Shown here in pieces: positions 30,701 to 38,294 of a DNA stretch of 64,000 bases (its first letter is position 1; every line of letters begins with the position of its first letter). Location of the stretch: assembly GCA_022842245.1 (NCBI GenBank), contig JALHPZ010000004.1, forward strand, positions 1 to 64,000. The letters are read 5' to 3'. The stretch comes from Gemmataceae bacterium (GTDB lineage: Bacteria; Planctomycetota; Planctomycetia; Gemmatales; Gemmataceae). The notes beneath the pieces were generated by a model that saw nothing but the letters and a program-made list of their open reading frames with translations, did no database searches and had not been told where the DNA came from. Both the position numbers and the translations under genes were made by a program.

Positions 30701-31952
30701 CGGCCCGAATTTCCAGCCGGTCGAACACCCCGAAGATTTGCGTCTGAAGGCGTTCCTGATGGCGCGCGATCCGTTCCGCCGGCTGGACGCACACGCCATC
30801 CTCGATCGCTCGGCGGCGCGCGATCCGCTCTCGCCGGACGAAGCCGCCCAACGAGCCGCCCTGTTCCTGCAAGAAGGCCGCCTGCAACAGGCCGAATCGG
30901 ACCTGCGCGGGGCGACGAAGTCGCCGACGTGCCGGCCCGCGCACCTGCTGCTTCTGCATCAGGTCCAGTTGCGGGCCAAGCGGTTCGACGCGGCGAAGCC
31001 GACGCTCGAACGCATCCTCGCGACGATGCCCGACAGTTGGGACGCGACCGCCGAACAGGCTCGCGCCGCCGCCGCGCGGGGCGACAAGGATCGCGCCGCA
31101 AGCCTCGTCAAGGCGTTCCCGAACGCCGACAAGCCGGACATGCAACTGCTGGCGACCGGCCCCCTGCTCGCCGAACTCGGCTGCGACGCCGAGGCCGAAG
31201 CCGCGTTCCGCGCCGCGGCCGGGGCATCGAAGCTGCCGCAGCGGCATGCCGCACTCGCGATGTTCCTGATTGAACGAGGCCGTACGCTCGAGGCCATGAA
31301 AGCCGTGTGGCAACTGACCACCGCCGAACTGCCGCCAAACCTACCCAAGGCAACGCTACTCAAGAACGCCATCGCCGCGCGGCCCCGCGCCGCCATCGCC
31401 CCCGCCGATCTCGCCGAGTGGGACCGCCTCGTCGGCGAGATCGCGAAGGAAATCGACGCCGAGCGGAAGTCGAACCCGAAGGATGTGTCCCTCATCCTCG
31501 CGACCGCCGCCATCCTCGACGCGCAGGCCCGCACCGAGGAAGCGATCGCCGCATACGAGTCGGCGCTCGTGCTGGACGCGAACAACCTGCTCGCTCTCAA
31601 CAACCTGTCGTCGTTATTGGCCCTGCACGCGCCGGAGAAGGCCGCCCGCGCTCTCGAATTGGCGAACCGCGCCCTCGCCGCCGCTGGTCCGCGCGGGCAC
31701 GTCCTCGACACGCGGGCCATCGCCCATCTCGCCGCCGGCCGGCCCGCCGAAGCGATGAAGGACCTCGCCGCCGCCCGCCTCACCGACCCGCGCGCCGTCT
31801 ACGATTTCCACGCCGCGCTCGCCGCCGACAAGCTCCACGAGTCCGACCGTCGCCGACAGTTCCTCGAATCGGCGAAGACCAAAGGACTGAAGCGAACGCA
31901 ACTCCACCCCCTCGAATGGCCGCACTACGAACGCCTGTTCGGCCCGGAATAG
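27759..31952 (+). CDS. very large TPR-repeat protein
   Basis: The 1397-residue protein has one N-terminal membrane segment (RAALLLAVLAAVGGAGYAA) and then tetratricopeptide repeats through nearly the whole length, such as DALQLYESYLNFQPRDVDAIAEYAAMLE and EAIAAYESALVLDANNLLALNNLSSLLAL. It is likely a scaffold anchored to the membrane. GTG at 27759 has GGAG 7 nt upstream and is preferred; ATG at 27786 is the alternative. It resembles TPR proteins of exosortase/EPS loci in size and position next to the XrtA-type deacetylase, but no exosortase is in the window. Confidence 0.88.
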   Translation: MSVWSSRRQMNYKRAALLLAVLAAVGGAGYAANQRQVRRNADRMLDLARAARDDQNRGDALQLYESYLNFQPRDVDAIAEYAAMLESDTNPKARRSLLDGYERLLRVAPHRAEERKKLVDLYLAYQVFTSAKHHLAPLLDPVTGTPDDPDLLKQLATCEFRLGRSSEGVAILKRLIATGRAGPEVYQKLADVYRKENTTTALEEAEKVMAQLAKDLANDTGARVVRIHHLYQSGRVDEARAEIAAAAKEVRDAEKSPEFSLLLADHYARDRLFDAARDVLARAIGENPKDARLRTAYYQTLDQLRDKAKADEQLRKAVELAKNNDPGTLDLIDLMIDNRELDLAKREIERRYKGKETFRPTHDYLVGRVQLVEGDWPAARASLTHCLEFFEKHPAHYAKAQVGLAQCQTLANNPERALEAYTRAVAANPRMNAAQLGRAETLLRLNRLKDAEPILREYADAMPAARLALANAKFAEMLARPANRRVWSEVEASFGKAPFPVGIEVLKAKLLAAKGKPAEGEEHLKKLVARAGDSPAVYVAIAEFAARRSPKEAADAIAAGEAAIGDTVPFRLAKAGLAGRARDAAAISALATDAGKFPADERHQLLLGLANWLYALKQADDAARLANQVAGERPHDLNSRMLLAQIYLQAGQHVKLDPVIADLKRLDGEGGPLFLYASTMGELARTPKPNAATAKRLAEQLDAVVRKREVWTRPHALLGELALRVNDPDSALKHFRKAFELGERDETTFRRLLELLLNRGRTDEAYRILDDRDKIAGLPSDLFQTHALLEAANGKGGERSREIVRKTAESKDAQVQLFRGRWLVLNGDRSAAIQALDTAVKLDPQLADAWIALVRVQAAGDSAAARATAAKAAAALASSQSPARSAHAIGTCHELAGDVAAAERAYLAGLQATPNDVPVLVSLADLYRRAGRHADADVRCRAILAAEADDDARRWARRGLALGIASAPNSHARLDEALAALGPNFQPVEHPEDLRLKAFLMARDPFRRLDAHAILDRSAARDPLSPDEAAQRAALFLQEGRLQQAESDLRGATKSPTCRPAHLLLLHQVQLRAKRFDAAKPTLERILATMPDSWDATAEQARAAAARGDKDRAASLVKAFPNADKPDMQLLATGPLLAELGCDAEAEAAFRAAAGASKLPQRHAALAMFLIERGRTLEAMKAVWQLTTAELPPNLPKATLLKNAIAARPRAAIAPADLAEWDRLVGEIAKEIDAERKSNPKDVSLILATAAILDAQARTEEAIAAYESALVLDANNLLALNNLSSLLALHAPEKAARALELANRALAAAGPRGHVLDTRAIAHLAAGRPAEAMKDLAAARLTDPRAVYDFHAALAADKLHESDRRRQFLESAKTKGLKRTQLHPLEWPHYERLFGPE

Positions 31953-31954
31953 AA

Positions 31955-32077
31955 TCAGGGCTTTTCATTACCCAGTTCGCTCGCCATCGACAACTCGACC
32001 AGCCGCTGGAACCGATCCATGTCGGCGACTGTCTTTCGCACGATCTTCCACCGGGCCGAAAGGCCCATCGTTTCCAT
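31955..32077 (-). CDS. possible 40-residue ORF or 3' gene remnant
   Basis: Between the TPR and HEAT genes a short frame on the minus strand encodes METMGLSARWKIVRKTVADM and continues DRFQRLVELSMASELGNEKP. The helical, charged composition looks like real protein rather than noise. There is no clear ribosome binding site and no family match. It could be a small gene or the tail of a deleted one. I see nothing else in 31953-32165. Confidence 0.3.
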   Translation of the reverse strand: METMGLSARWKIVRKTVADMDRFQRLVELSMASELGNEKP

Positions 32078-32165
32078 TCGATGGCGTATGAATTGACCGG
32101 CTTATCCAGTTGGTGTCAAATGAAAATCAACGTTGATTGGTCGTCGATTCCACGGGTCATGCACG

Positions 32166-33980
32166 ATGAACGGTTCCTCGCGCCACTTCGCGATGCTGTG
32201 CGTCCTTGTCCCATTGGCCGTCTTGCTTTCCGAATTCTCGACGAAAGAATCCGGAGCGACTCCCTTCGATCGAGCCGTCACACGGCACATCGAGTTATTG
32301 ACCAAACCCGAAGGCAAAGTCCAATCGATGGGATTCATCAATCCGGGAGGGCTCTGGTTGATCGAAAGCCCGGCCATGGATTGGCTCGTCGCTCAAGGCC
32401 CCGCGGTCCAGCCCCGGATCCTGCAGGCGTTGGACGATCCGCGAAGCCGGCGGGAAGCGGCCCTCGTTCTCGGAGAGATCGGCGATGGTGATTCCGTTGC
32501 CCGCTTGATCGAACTCCTACCGGAACGCGGCGAACTCGACGGTGACGAGGGATTCACGACCGACTGCGTCCTGCGATCGCTGAACCGATTGACCGGAGAA
32601 CGGTTCGGCGTCCACACGAAATTTTATCGGGACTACGCGCCGTCCGTTCGCCGCGAATGGCAGGAGTGGCATTCGGCGAACAAAGACTATCTCGTCAGAA
32701 ACCACTCGGATTCCGGTTCGCGAATGATCGTCGACGGCGAGGCCAAGTTCGCCCGTCGGCCAGCATCTGAATATCGCCGCGAATTCCCGCGAGTTCATTT
32801 CAACGAGATCGCACGATGGCGGAACGACGCGGACTACGAACGACGATTGAAGGCGTTCTGTTTCACCTTGCTCGTCGATGCCGTATCCGATGATCGCGAG
32901 GCGAAACGGGCGTTGTCCGAACTGGAAGATTCGCGATCGCAGTCGATCCTCCACGAATTGTGCCGTTCCGCGAAAGACACGATCGCCGCACACGACTTGA
33001 TCCACATCCTCGGCGAACAAGGGAATCCGACTTCGATCCCGCTGCTCGAAGCAATCCCGAAATCGACCGATTGGGCCGATGAAAGTCGAACCTACGCCAT
33101 CGAACGCATTCGACATTTCATCAGATACGGCGATCGACTCAATGGCATCTCGATGGATCGAGGGAATCAGTTCCATTTCCTCCGATGTCTGGCCGAACCG
33201 AAAGCGGTGGAGAAATTGATTGCGGATATCGGGGATGCCAAGCGCGACTCTTTCCTGTCGAGCGACCTGGAAGTCGCCGCGCATCTCGACCGGGAACCCG
33301 TGCGGGAATGCCTGAAACGACTGACGAAAGATTCCTCGCGCGATCCCGCGGTCCGCACGAAGGCCCATGCAGCACTGGCGCGTCTCGGCGAACTGATGTC
33401 CCGCGATCACCTGTTCCATTCGCTGTCCGACCCACATCCCGGCGTGCGGCTCGCGGCGGCCGAGGGATTGTGGCGATTGGGCCGTCGCGACGGATTTTCG
33501 ACGCTCGTCGATCTCCTCTCGCTGCGTCCCATCGAAACGGGTGGCGAAGGCGTTTCCGCCGGAAACGGCATCCTCAAGGTCGAGGCGGTTCGCGGCGGCA
33601 ACATCGAGCGAATCCGAACGGCCTGCGAAATTCTTGGCGAGATGGGCGACCGCCGGGCGATCCCGGCATTGAAATCGTTGCTCGGAGAAAATCTCAACGG
33701 CGTGCTGGGCGGGGGCGGCAGTGGATCCGGTTGGGCCGGCCGGCCGGATGTCGTCGCACTGGCCCGAATGGGCGACTTCTCAGGCATCGAACTCTTGCGG
33801 GAATCCATCCGCCACGACGACCGGCTCGATGTCCTTCGATGGTATCGTGGCAGCGATTACGGGGAGATCGGAATAAGACGGTTCATTCCCGACCTGCTGC
33901 CCCTTTTGAATTCAAGGAAACCGGATAAGCGAATCGAAGCCGCGCGGGAAATCCTATTGTTGTTCCAACGCGGTCGATGA
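32166..33980 (+). CDS. exported HEAT-repeat protein
   Basis: The 604-residue protein has a signal peptide (MNGSSRHFAMLCVLVPLAVLLSEF). Helical repeats of HEAT/PBS-lyase type follow, for example QPRILQALDDPRSRREAALVLGEIGDGDSVARLIELL and HPGVRLAAAEGLWRLGRRDGFSTLVDLL near the end. Such repeats bind proteins. A Gly-rich loop (GVLGGGGSGSGWAGRPD) interrupts the last repeats. The ATG at 32166 begins the signal peptide. It has slightly lower GC and less regular codon use than its neighbours. Confidence 0.82.
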   Translation: MNGSSRHFAMLCVLVPLAVLLSEFSTKESGATPFDRAVTRHIELLTKPEGKVQSMGFINPGGLWLIESPAMDWLVAQGPAVQPRILQALDDPRSRREAALVLGEIGDGDSVARLIELLPERGELDGDEGFTTDCVLRSLNRLTGERFGVHTKFYRDYAPSVRREWQEWHSANKDYLVRNHSDSGSRMIVDGEAKFARRPASEYRREFPRVHFNEIARWRNDADYERRLKAFCFTLLVDAVSDDREAKRALSELEDSRSQSILHELCRSAKDTIAAHDLIHILGEQGNPTSIPLLEAIPKSTDWADESRTYAIERIRHFIRYGDRLNGISMDRGNQFHFLRCLAEPKAVEKLIADIGDAKRDSFLSSDLEVAAHLDREPVRECLKRLTKDSSRDPAVRTKAHAALARLGELMSRDHLFHSLSDPHPGVRLAAAEGLWRLGRRDGFSTLVDLLSLRPIETGGEGVSAGNGILKVEAVRGGNIERIRTACEILGEMGDRRAIPALKSLLGENLNGVLGGGGSGSGWAGRPDVVALARMGDFSGIELLRESIRHDDRLDVLRWYRGSDYGEIGIRRFIPDLLPLLNSRKPDKRIEAAREILLLFQRGR

Positions 33981-34077
33981 CGGAAACGTCACGACGAACC
34001 GATCGCGTCCGACATTTAACTTGACATCCGTCCACTTGTATCAAATTCTCCCGCAGCCCCGCTTCCGGAGACTTCCC

Positions 34078-34800
34078 ATGTGCGCCACCGCGCCGACCAA
34101 ACCCAATCGTATTTCCACTCACCGCGCGTCCGCGATGCCCGTACCTGCGGCGCCGAAAGCCAAGCAGGCCGCGTGGGGCGACGCGGCCTTCGCGGCGATG
34201 ATGGTCTACCAGACGCAGCTCGCGGATCCCGATCCGGCTGTCGCCGAGCGGGCGGCGCAGGCAATCTTTGAATTGGAAAAGACCCGGCTGCGCCACGGGC
34301 GGGAGCTGTTTGGCACGTCGCTCGAAACACCACCCGCGCGGGCGGCAGCAGCGGTGCCAAAGGGGCCGACGAAGGCCGACGTGCAACGGCTCGGCCGGAT
34401 CGCCGGACTGGCGATGGCTTCCGAAGCAATCGAGTCCGACAACGCGTTCGACGCGGACGAATTCGACACCGCAGGATCGGCCGATGAAACCATGCGGATG
34501 ATGGTTCAACTTCCCTCGAACGGCGGAACAGGCCGGGCACTGCCACCGAGGTACCACAATGACGACGCGACACCTACGCGATCACCTCCCGCACCACCTT
34601 CCCATACACGTCCGTCAGGCGTTCGTGGCGGCCCTGGTGGAAGTACGTCAGCTTCTCGTGGTCCAGGCCCAGGAGCGCCAGAATCGTCGCGTGCAGATCG
34701 TGCAGGTGGACTTTATTTTCCACCGCCTCGAAGCCCAACTCGTCCGTCGCGCCGTAGGCGGTGCCGCCCTTCACGCCGCCGCCGGCGAGCCACATGCTGA
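34078..34800 (+). CDS. hypothetical protein with 3' end running antisense to DUF1501 gene
   Basis: The ATG at 34078 has GGAG 7 nt upstream. The first 165 residues look genuine: WGDAAFAAMMVYQTQLADPDPAVAERAAQ and DVQRLGRIAGLAMASEAIESD. From about residue 166 the frame lies opposite the DUF1501 coding sequence and becomes Arg/Pro/Ser-rich, typical of antisense translation. The original stop was probably lost, so the true end may be near 34570. The function is unknown, and no domain is recognised. Confidence 0.55.
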   Translation: MCATAPTKPNRISTHRASAMPVPAAPKAKQAAWGDAAFAAMMVYQTQLADPDPAVAERAAQAIFELEKTRLRHGRELFGTSLETPPARAAAAVPKGPTKADVQRLGRIAGLAMASEAIESDNAFDADEFDTAGSADETMRMMVQLPSNGGTGRALPPRYHNDDATPTRSPPAPPSHTRPSGVRGGPGGSTSASRGPGPGAPESSRADRAGGLYFPPPRSPTRPSRRRRCRPSRRRRRATC

Positions 34801-36004
34801 AGCCGTAGGGGTTGTGGTTCCGGCCCGGCTCGCCCTTGCCCTCGCTGAACGGCATCCGGCCGAACTCGCCGCCCCAGACCACGAGCGTGCTGTCCAGGAG
34901 ACCGCGCGCTTTCAGGTCCGTCAGGAGCGCCGCGATCGGCTGATCCACTTCGCCGGCGTGCTGGCCGTGGTTCTTCTCGATGCTCGCGTGGGCGTCCCAG
35001 GTTTCCTCGAGGTGACCGCCGCCGGAGTAGAGTTGCACGAACCGCACGCCGCGCTCGACCAGCCGACGGGCGATCACGCAGTTGCGGCCGAACTCGTCGG
35101 TCGGCTGCTTGCCGACACCATAGAGGTCAAGCAGCTTCTTCGGCTCCTTCGTCAGATCCACCGCCTCCGGCGCGGCCGATTGCATCCGGTAGGCCAGTTC
35201 GTAGCTCTCGATGCGACCGGCCAACTCCTTGCCGCCGGGCCGCGCGTCGATGTGCTCCTGGTTCAGCTTGGCGAGGAGGTCGAGCTCTTCGCGCTGGGCC
35301 TTGGCCGACAGCGGACCGCGGAGGTCGAGGATCGGATCGCCGGTCGGGCGGAAGAGGGTGCCGGAATAATCGGAGGACATGAAGCCGTTGGACCAGTTCG
35401 GCTGGCCGCTGATCGGGCCGCCGCGCTTGTCCATGAGAACGACGTAGCCGGGCAGATCCTTGTTTGCGGTGCCGAGGCCGTAGACGGCCCAGCTGCCGAG
35501 CGACGGGCGGCCGATGAAGGTCTTGCCCGTGTTCATCTGGACGAGGGCGGAGCCGTGGGCGTGGCTGTCGGTGTGGCAGGAGCGGATGACGGCGAGCGAG
35601 TCGGCGTGCTCGCGGACCTTCGGAAAGAAGTCCGAGATCATCAGACCCGATTGGCCGCCGGGCCGGAACTTGCGGAACGACGGCGTGAGGAAGCCGATCT
35701 TGCGGCCGCCGGAGTTGATGAACTTCTTGTCGGCGGGCAGCGACTGGTTGGCGTGCTTCTCGAGCGTCGGCTTGTGGTCGAAGGTATCGACCTGGCTCGG
35801 TCCGCCGTTCATCATGAGGAAGATGACGGATTTCGCTTTGGCGGGGAAGTGCGGCTTTTTCGGCGATTCGGCGGCAGAAACATGCTTGGCGAAAAAGCCG
35901 TCGGCCGCGAGAAAGCTCGTCAGGGCGAGTCCGGCGAATCCGCCGCCCATCTCCCAGACGAACTCGCGCCGGGTTTGGCCACAGGGGTAGAGTGAGCGAG
36001 TCAT
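34574..36004 (-). CDS. DUF1501 exported sulfatase-like protein
   Basis: The 476-residue protein has a twin-arginine-like signal (TRREFVWEMGGGFAGLALTSFLA). DUF1501 features follow: KAKSVIFLMMNGGPSQVDTFDHKP, RSCHTDSHAHGSALVQMNTG, RRLVERGVRFVQLYSGGG, STLVVWGGEFGRMPF and GRNHNPYGFSMWLAGGGVKGG. The fold is alkaline-phosphatase/sulfatase-like. In planctomycetes the gene always seems to stand beside a DUF1549/DUF1553 gene; the joint function is unknown. Only 3 nt separate it from the upstream partner. Confidence 0.95.
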   Translation of the reverse strand: MTRSLYPCGQTRREFVWEMGGGFAGLALTSFLAADGFFAKHVSAAESPKKPHFPAKAKSVIFLMMNGGPSQVDTFDHKPTLEKHANQSLPADKKFINSGGRKIGFLTPSFRKFRPGGQSGLMISDFFPKVREHADSLAVIRSCHTDSHAHGSALVQMNTGKTFIGRPSLGSWAVYGLGTANKDLPGYVVLMDKRGGPISGQPNWSNGFMSSDYSGTLFRPTGDPILDLRGPLSAKAQREELDLLAKLNQEHIDARPGGKELAGRIESYELAYRMQSAAPEAVDLTKEPKKLLDLYGVGKQPTDEFGRNCVIARRLVERGVRFVQLYSGGGHLEETWDAHASIEKNHGQHAGEVDQPIAALLTDLKARGLLDSTLVVWGGEFGRMPFSEGKGEPGRNHNPYGFSMWLAGGGVKGGTAYGATDELGFEAVENKVHLHDLHATILALLGLDHEKLTYFHQGRHERLTDVYGKVVREVIA

Positions 36005-36007
36005 CGA

Positions 36008-38173
36008 TCAATCCACGTAGAGAAATTCGTTGGTATTCAGCAGCACATGGCACAACGACGCGAGCGCCCGGAACTCCGAGTCCTTCGCATTCGCGAAATT
36101 CGTCCGCTGGTTCGCCAAGTGGTTCTCGGCGGCCTTCGCTTCGGTCTTGCTCGGATCGCGGGCCAGGGCGAACCGCCACGCCGCGACGATCCGCTTCGCT
36201 TCGTCGGCTTCCTTCATCGCCCGTTTCGCCAGCGACTCGCTCTGCTCGTGGGCGAAGCGGTTGTTCATCAGCGTCAGCGCCTGCGGGGCGACGGTCGTGC
36301 TGTCCCGCTGGCCGCACGGCAGCGTCGTGTCGGGGAAGTCGAAGGCGGTCAGTTGCGGCGGAAGCAGCCCGCGCTTGCTGAAGATGTACAGGCTGCGCCG
36401 ACCCTGTTCCTCCGGTGGCGACGCCTTCCACGCGGCCGATTTCGTCGACAATCCTTCCAGCGCCTCCGGTGCGATCTCCGGCGAGAAACTCGGCCCGCCG
36501 ATGCGGTCCAGCTTCAGATTCCCCGCCACGAACAGCATCGAATCGCGCAGGGCCTCCGCCTCGATGCGCCGGCGGTCGAACCGCCACCACAACTTGTTCC
36601 CGGCGTCCGTCTTCGCATACTCGTCCTGCCTCGGATGCAGCGACGACTGACGGTACGTCCGCGAATTCAGGATCAAGCGGTGGATGTGCTTCGTGGACCA
36701 GTTGTTCTTCATCAGCTCCCCGGCCAGCCAGTCGAGCAGTTCCGGGTGCGTGGGCTTCTCGCCGGTGAAGCCGAAGTTGTCCGGCGAGCGCACGATCCCC
36801 TGTCCGAAGTGGAACTGCCAGATGCGATTCACCCAAACGCGGGCCGTCAGCGGATTCTTCGGATCGACGATCCAGTTCGCAAGCGCAAGGCGGCGGCCCG
36901 TGGTCTTCGCGTCGGCGGCCGGCGGCGAAATTGGTTTGTCCAGCGACGGAATCGCCGAGAGGTGCCCCGGCTCGACGACCTCGCCGGGCCGGTTCGGGTC
37001 GCCCTTCTTCAGGAGCTTGATCGGCGGCACCTTTCGCCCGCGATCGGTCCACGAGAAGATCTCCACGCCGATCTGCTTGGGGTCCGGACCACCGAGGTGC
37101 TCGCGCGGACCCGGCTCGATGTACCCGGCCCAGAACGCCGCCGCCATCCGGTAATAATCCGTCTGACGAATGGCGTCGAACTTGTGGTCGTGGCAGCGGG
37201 CGCACTTCACCGTCAGACCGAGGAACGCCGAACTCGTCGCGCCGACCATGTCTTCGATGCGGTCATACTTGTACTCGTTCGGGTCGTTCGGCTCGTCGTT
37301 CCAGGTGCCGAGGCGGATGAATCCTGTCGCAATGGCAGTCCGCTCGGTCCGATCCGGCAGTTCGTCCCCGGCCAATTGTTCCTTCACAAAGCGGTCGTAA
37401 GGCAGATCCTCATTGAACGCCTTTACCACATAGTCACGGTACTTCCAGACGTGCGGCTTCACTTGGTCGCGTTCGTAACCGCAAGTCTCGGCGTAGCGAA
37501 CGATGTCGAGCCAGTGCCGCCCCCAGCGCTCGCCGTAGTGCGGCGACGCGAGGAGTTTCTCGACGAGTTTCGGGTAGGCGTCGGGCGATGCGTCCTTCGC
37601 GAACGCTTCGACCTGTTCAAACGTTGGAGGAAAGCCAAGGAGATCCACGTACAACCGGCGAACGAGCGACCGCCGATCGGCCTCCGGCGCGGGCTCGAAT
37701 CCCTTATCCTTCAACCTCGAACCGACGAGCTGATCGATCGGACTTGGAACTTGCGACTGGAAACTGGGAACAACCAACGGTTGCAGCGACCACCAGTCGC
37801 GGCCGGCGCGCGTTTCGATCGTGCGTTCGAACCAGTCCAAAACACGGCCCTTTGGCCAGACTGCGCCGGCCTCCATCCATTTCTTGAGCGCGGCTTGTTG
37901 TTCCTTCGGCAGAGGCCGGGGCGTCTCGCCCTTCGGCGGGGGCATCTCGCCGGCGTGAACGCGGTCCAGCACCAAGCTCGCGTCCTTCTTCTTTCCGCCT
38001 GCGCGGAAGCCCTTCTCGGACGTCACGTCCAGCCCGCCGGACGGCGACGAGCCGGAATGGCATTCGACACAGTGATTGAGCAGGACCGGGGCGATCGTTC
38101 GCTCAAATTCATCCGCACGGGTGATACCCGTGAAGAAGCACGCGAGCACGATCGCGAATCGGAGTGGCGTCAT
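36008..38173 (-). CDS. cytochrome-type DUF1549/DUF1553 protein
   Basis: The 721-residue protein has a signal peptide (MTPLRFAIVLACFFTGITRA). A planctomycete cytochrome domain follows with CVECH (about 34-38) and AGEMPPP. DUF1549 comes next (LVRRLYVDLLGFPPT, HYGERWGRHWLDIVRYAETCG, CARCHDHKFDAI with a second heme-like CxxCH), then DUF1553 (RVWVNRIWQFHFGQGIV, PTHPELLDWLAGELM, VAPQALTLMNN). It pairs with the DUF1501 gene just downstream. The linker between the cytochrome and DUF1549 parts contains SFQSQVPSP, coded by a word-like repeat also found around the four-helix-bundle gene. It is shorter than the relative at 50542. Confidence 0.95.
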   Translation of the reverse strand: MTPLRFAIVLACFFTGITRADEFERTIAPVLLNHCVECHSGSSPSGGLDVTSEKGFRAGGKKKDASLVLDRVHAGEMPPPKGETPRPLPKEQQAALKKWMEAGAVWPKGRVLDWFERTIETRAGRDWWSLQPLVVPSFQSQVPSPIDQLVGSRLKDKGFEPAPEADRRSLVRRLYVDLLGFPPTFEQVEAFAKDASPDAYPKLVEKLLASPHYGERWGRHWLDIVRYAETCGYERDQVKPHVWKYRDYVVKAFNEDLPYDRFVKEQLAGDELPDRTERTAIATGFIRLGTWNDEPNDPNEYKYDRIEDMVGATSSAFLGLTVKCARCHDHKFDAIRQTDYYRMAAAFWAGYIEPGPREHLGGPDPKQIGVEIFSWTDRGRKVPPIKLLKKGDPNRPGEVVEPGHLSAIPSLDKPISPPAADAKTTGRRLALANWIVDPKNPLTARVWVNRIWQFHFGQGIVRSPDNFGFTGEKPTHPELLDWLAGELMKNNWSTKHIHRLILNSRTYRQSSLHPRQDEYAKTDAGNKLWWRFDRRRIEAEALRDSMLFVAGNLKLDRIGGPSFSPEIAPEALEGLSTKSAAWKASPPEEQGRRSLYIFSKRGLLPPQLTAFDFPDTTLPCGQRDSTTVAPQALTLMNNRFAHEQSESLAKRAMKEADEAKRIVAAWRFALARDPSKTEAKAAENHLANQRTNFANAKDSEFRALASLCHVLLNTNEFLYVD
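37739..37772. repeat. word-like repeat inside the DUF1549 gene
   Basis: Forward GGACTTGGAACTTGCGACTGG followed by AAACTGGGAAC repeats the GGAACTTG/ACTGGAA words of the right arm at 9363-9392. It codes for an interdomain linker (SFQSQVPSP), so the insertion did not break the frame. Confidence 0.6.
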
Positions 38174-38243
38174 GGGAAGCGGGAGAGTTTTTCAAGATTC
38201 CACAGGATTGCGAGTCTAACGACGGGTGCCCATCGATTCAAAC

Positions 38244-38275
38244 GAAAAACGGGCGGAGGGGAAACCCTCCGCCCG
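38244..38275 (-). terminator. rho-independent terminator of clpC
   Basis: On the minus strand, CGGGCGGAGGG pairs perfectly with CCCTCCGCCCG across a TTTC loop (stem arms 38265-38275 and 38250-38260), followed by TTTTT (38249-38245). It begins 20 nt past the clpC stop codon. Confidence 0.93.
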
Positions 38276-38294
38276 TCGTATGGAACCAGATTTG

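Noticed and set aside
34021..34048. Promoter starting with TTGACA before the gene at 34078
   Set aside because: The nearest -10-like TATCAA is only 12 nt away; at 17-nt spacing there is no fitting box.
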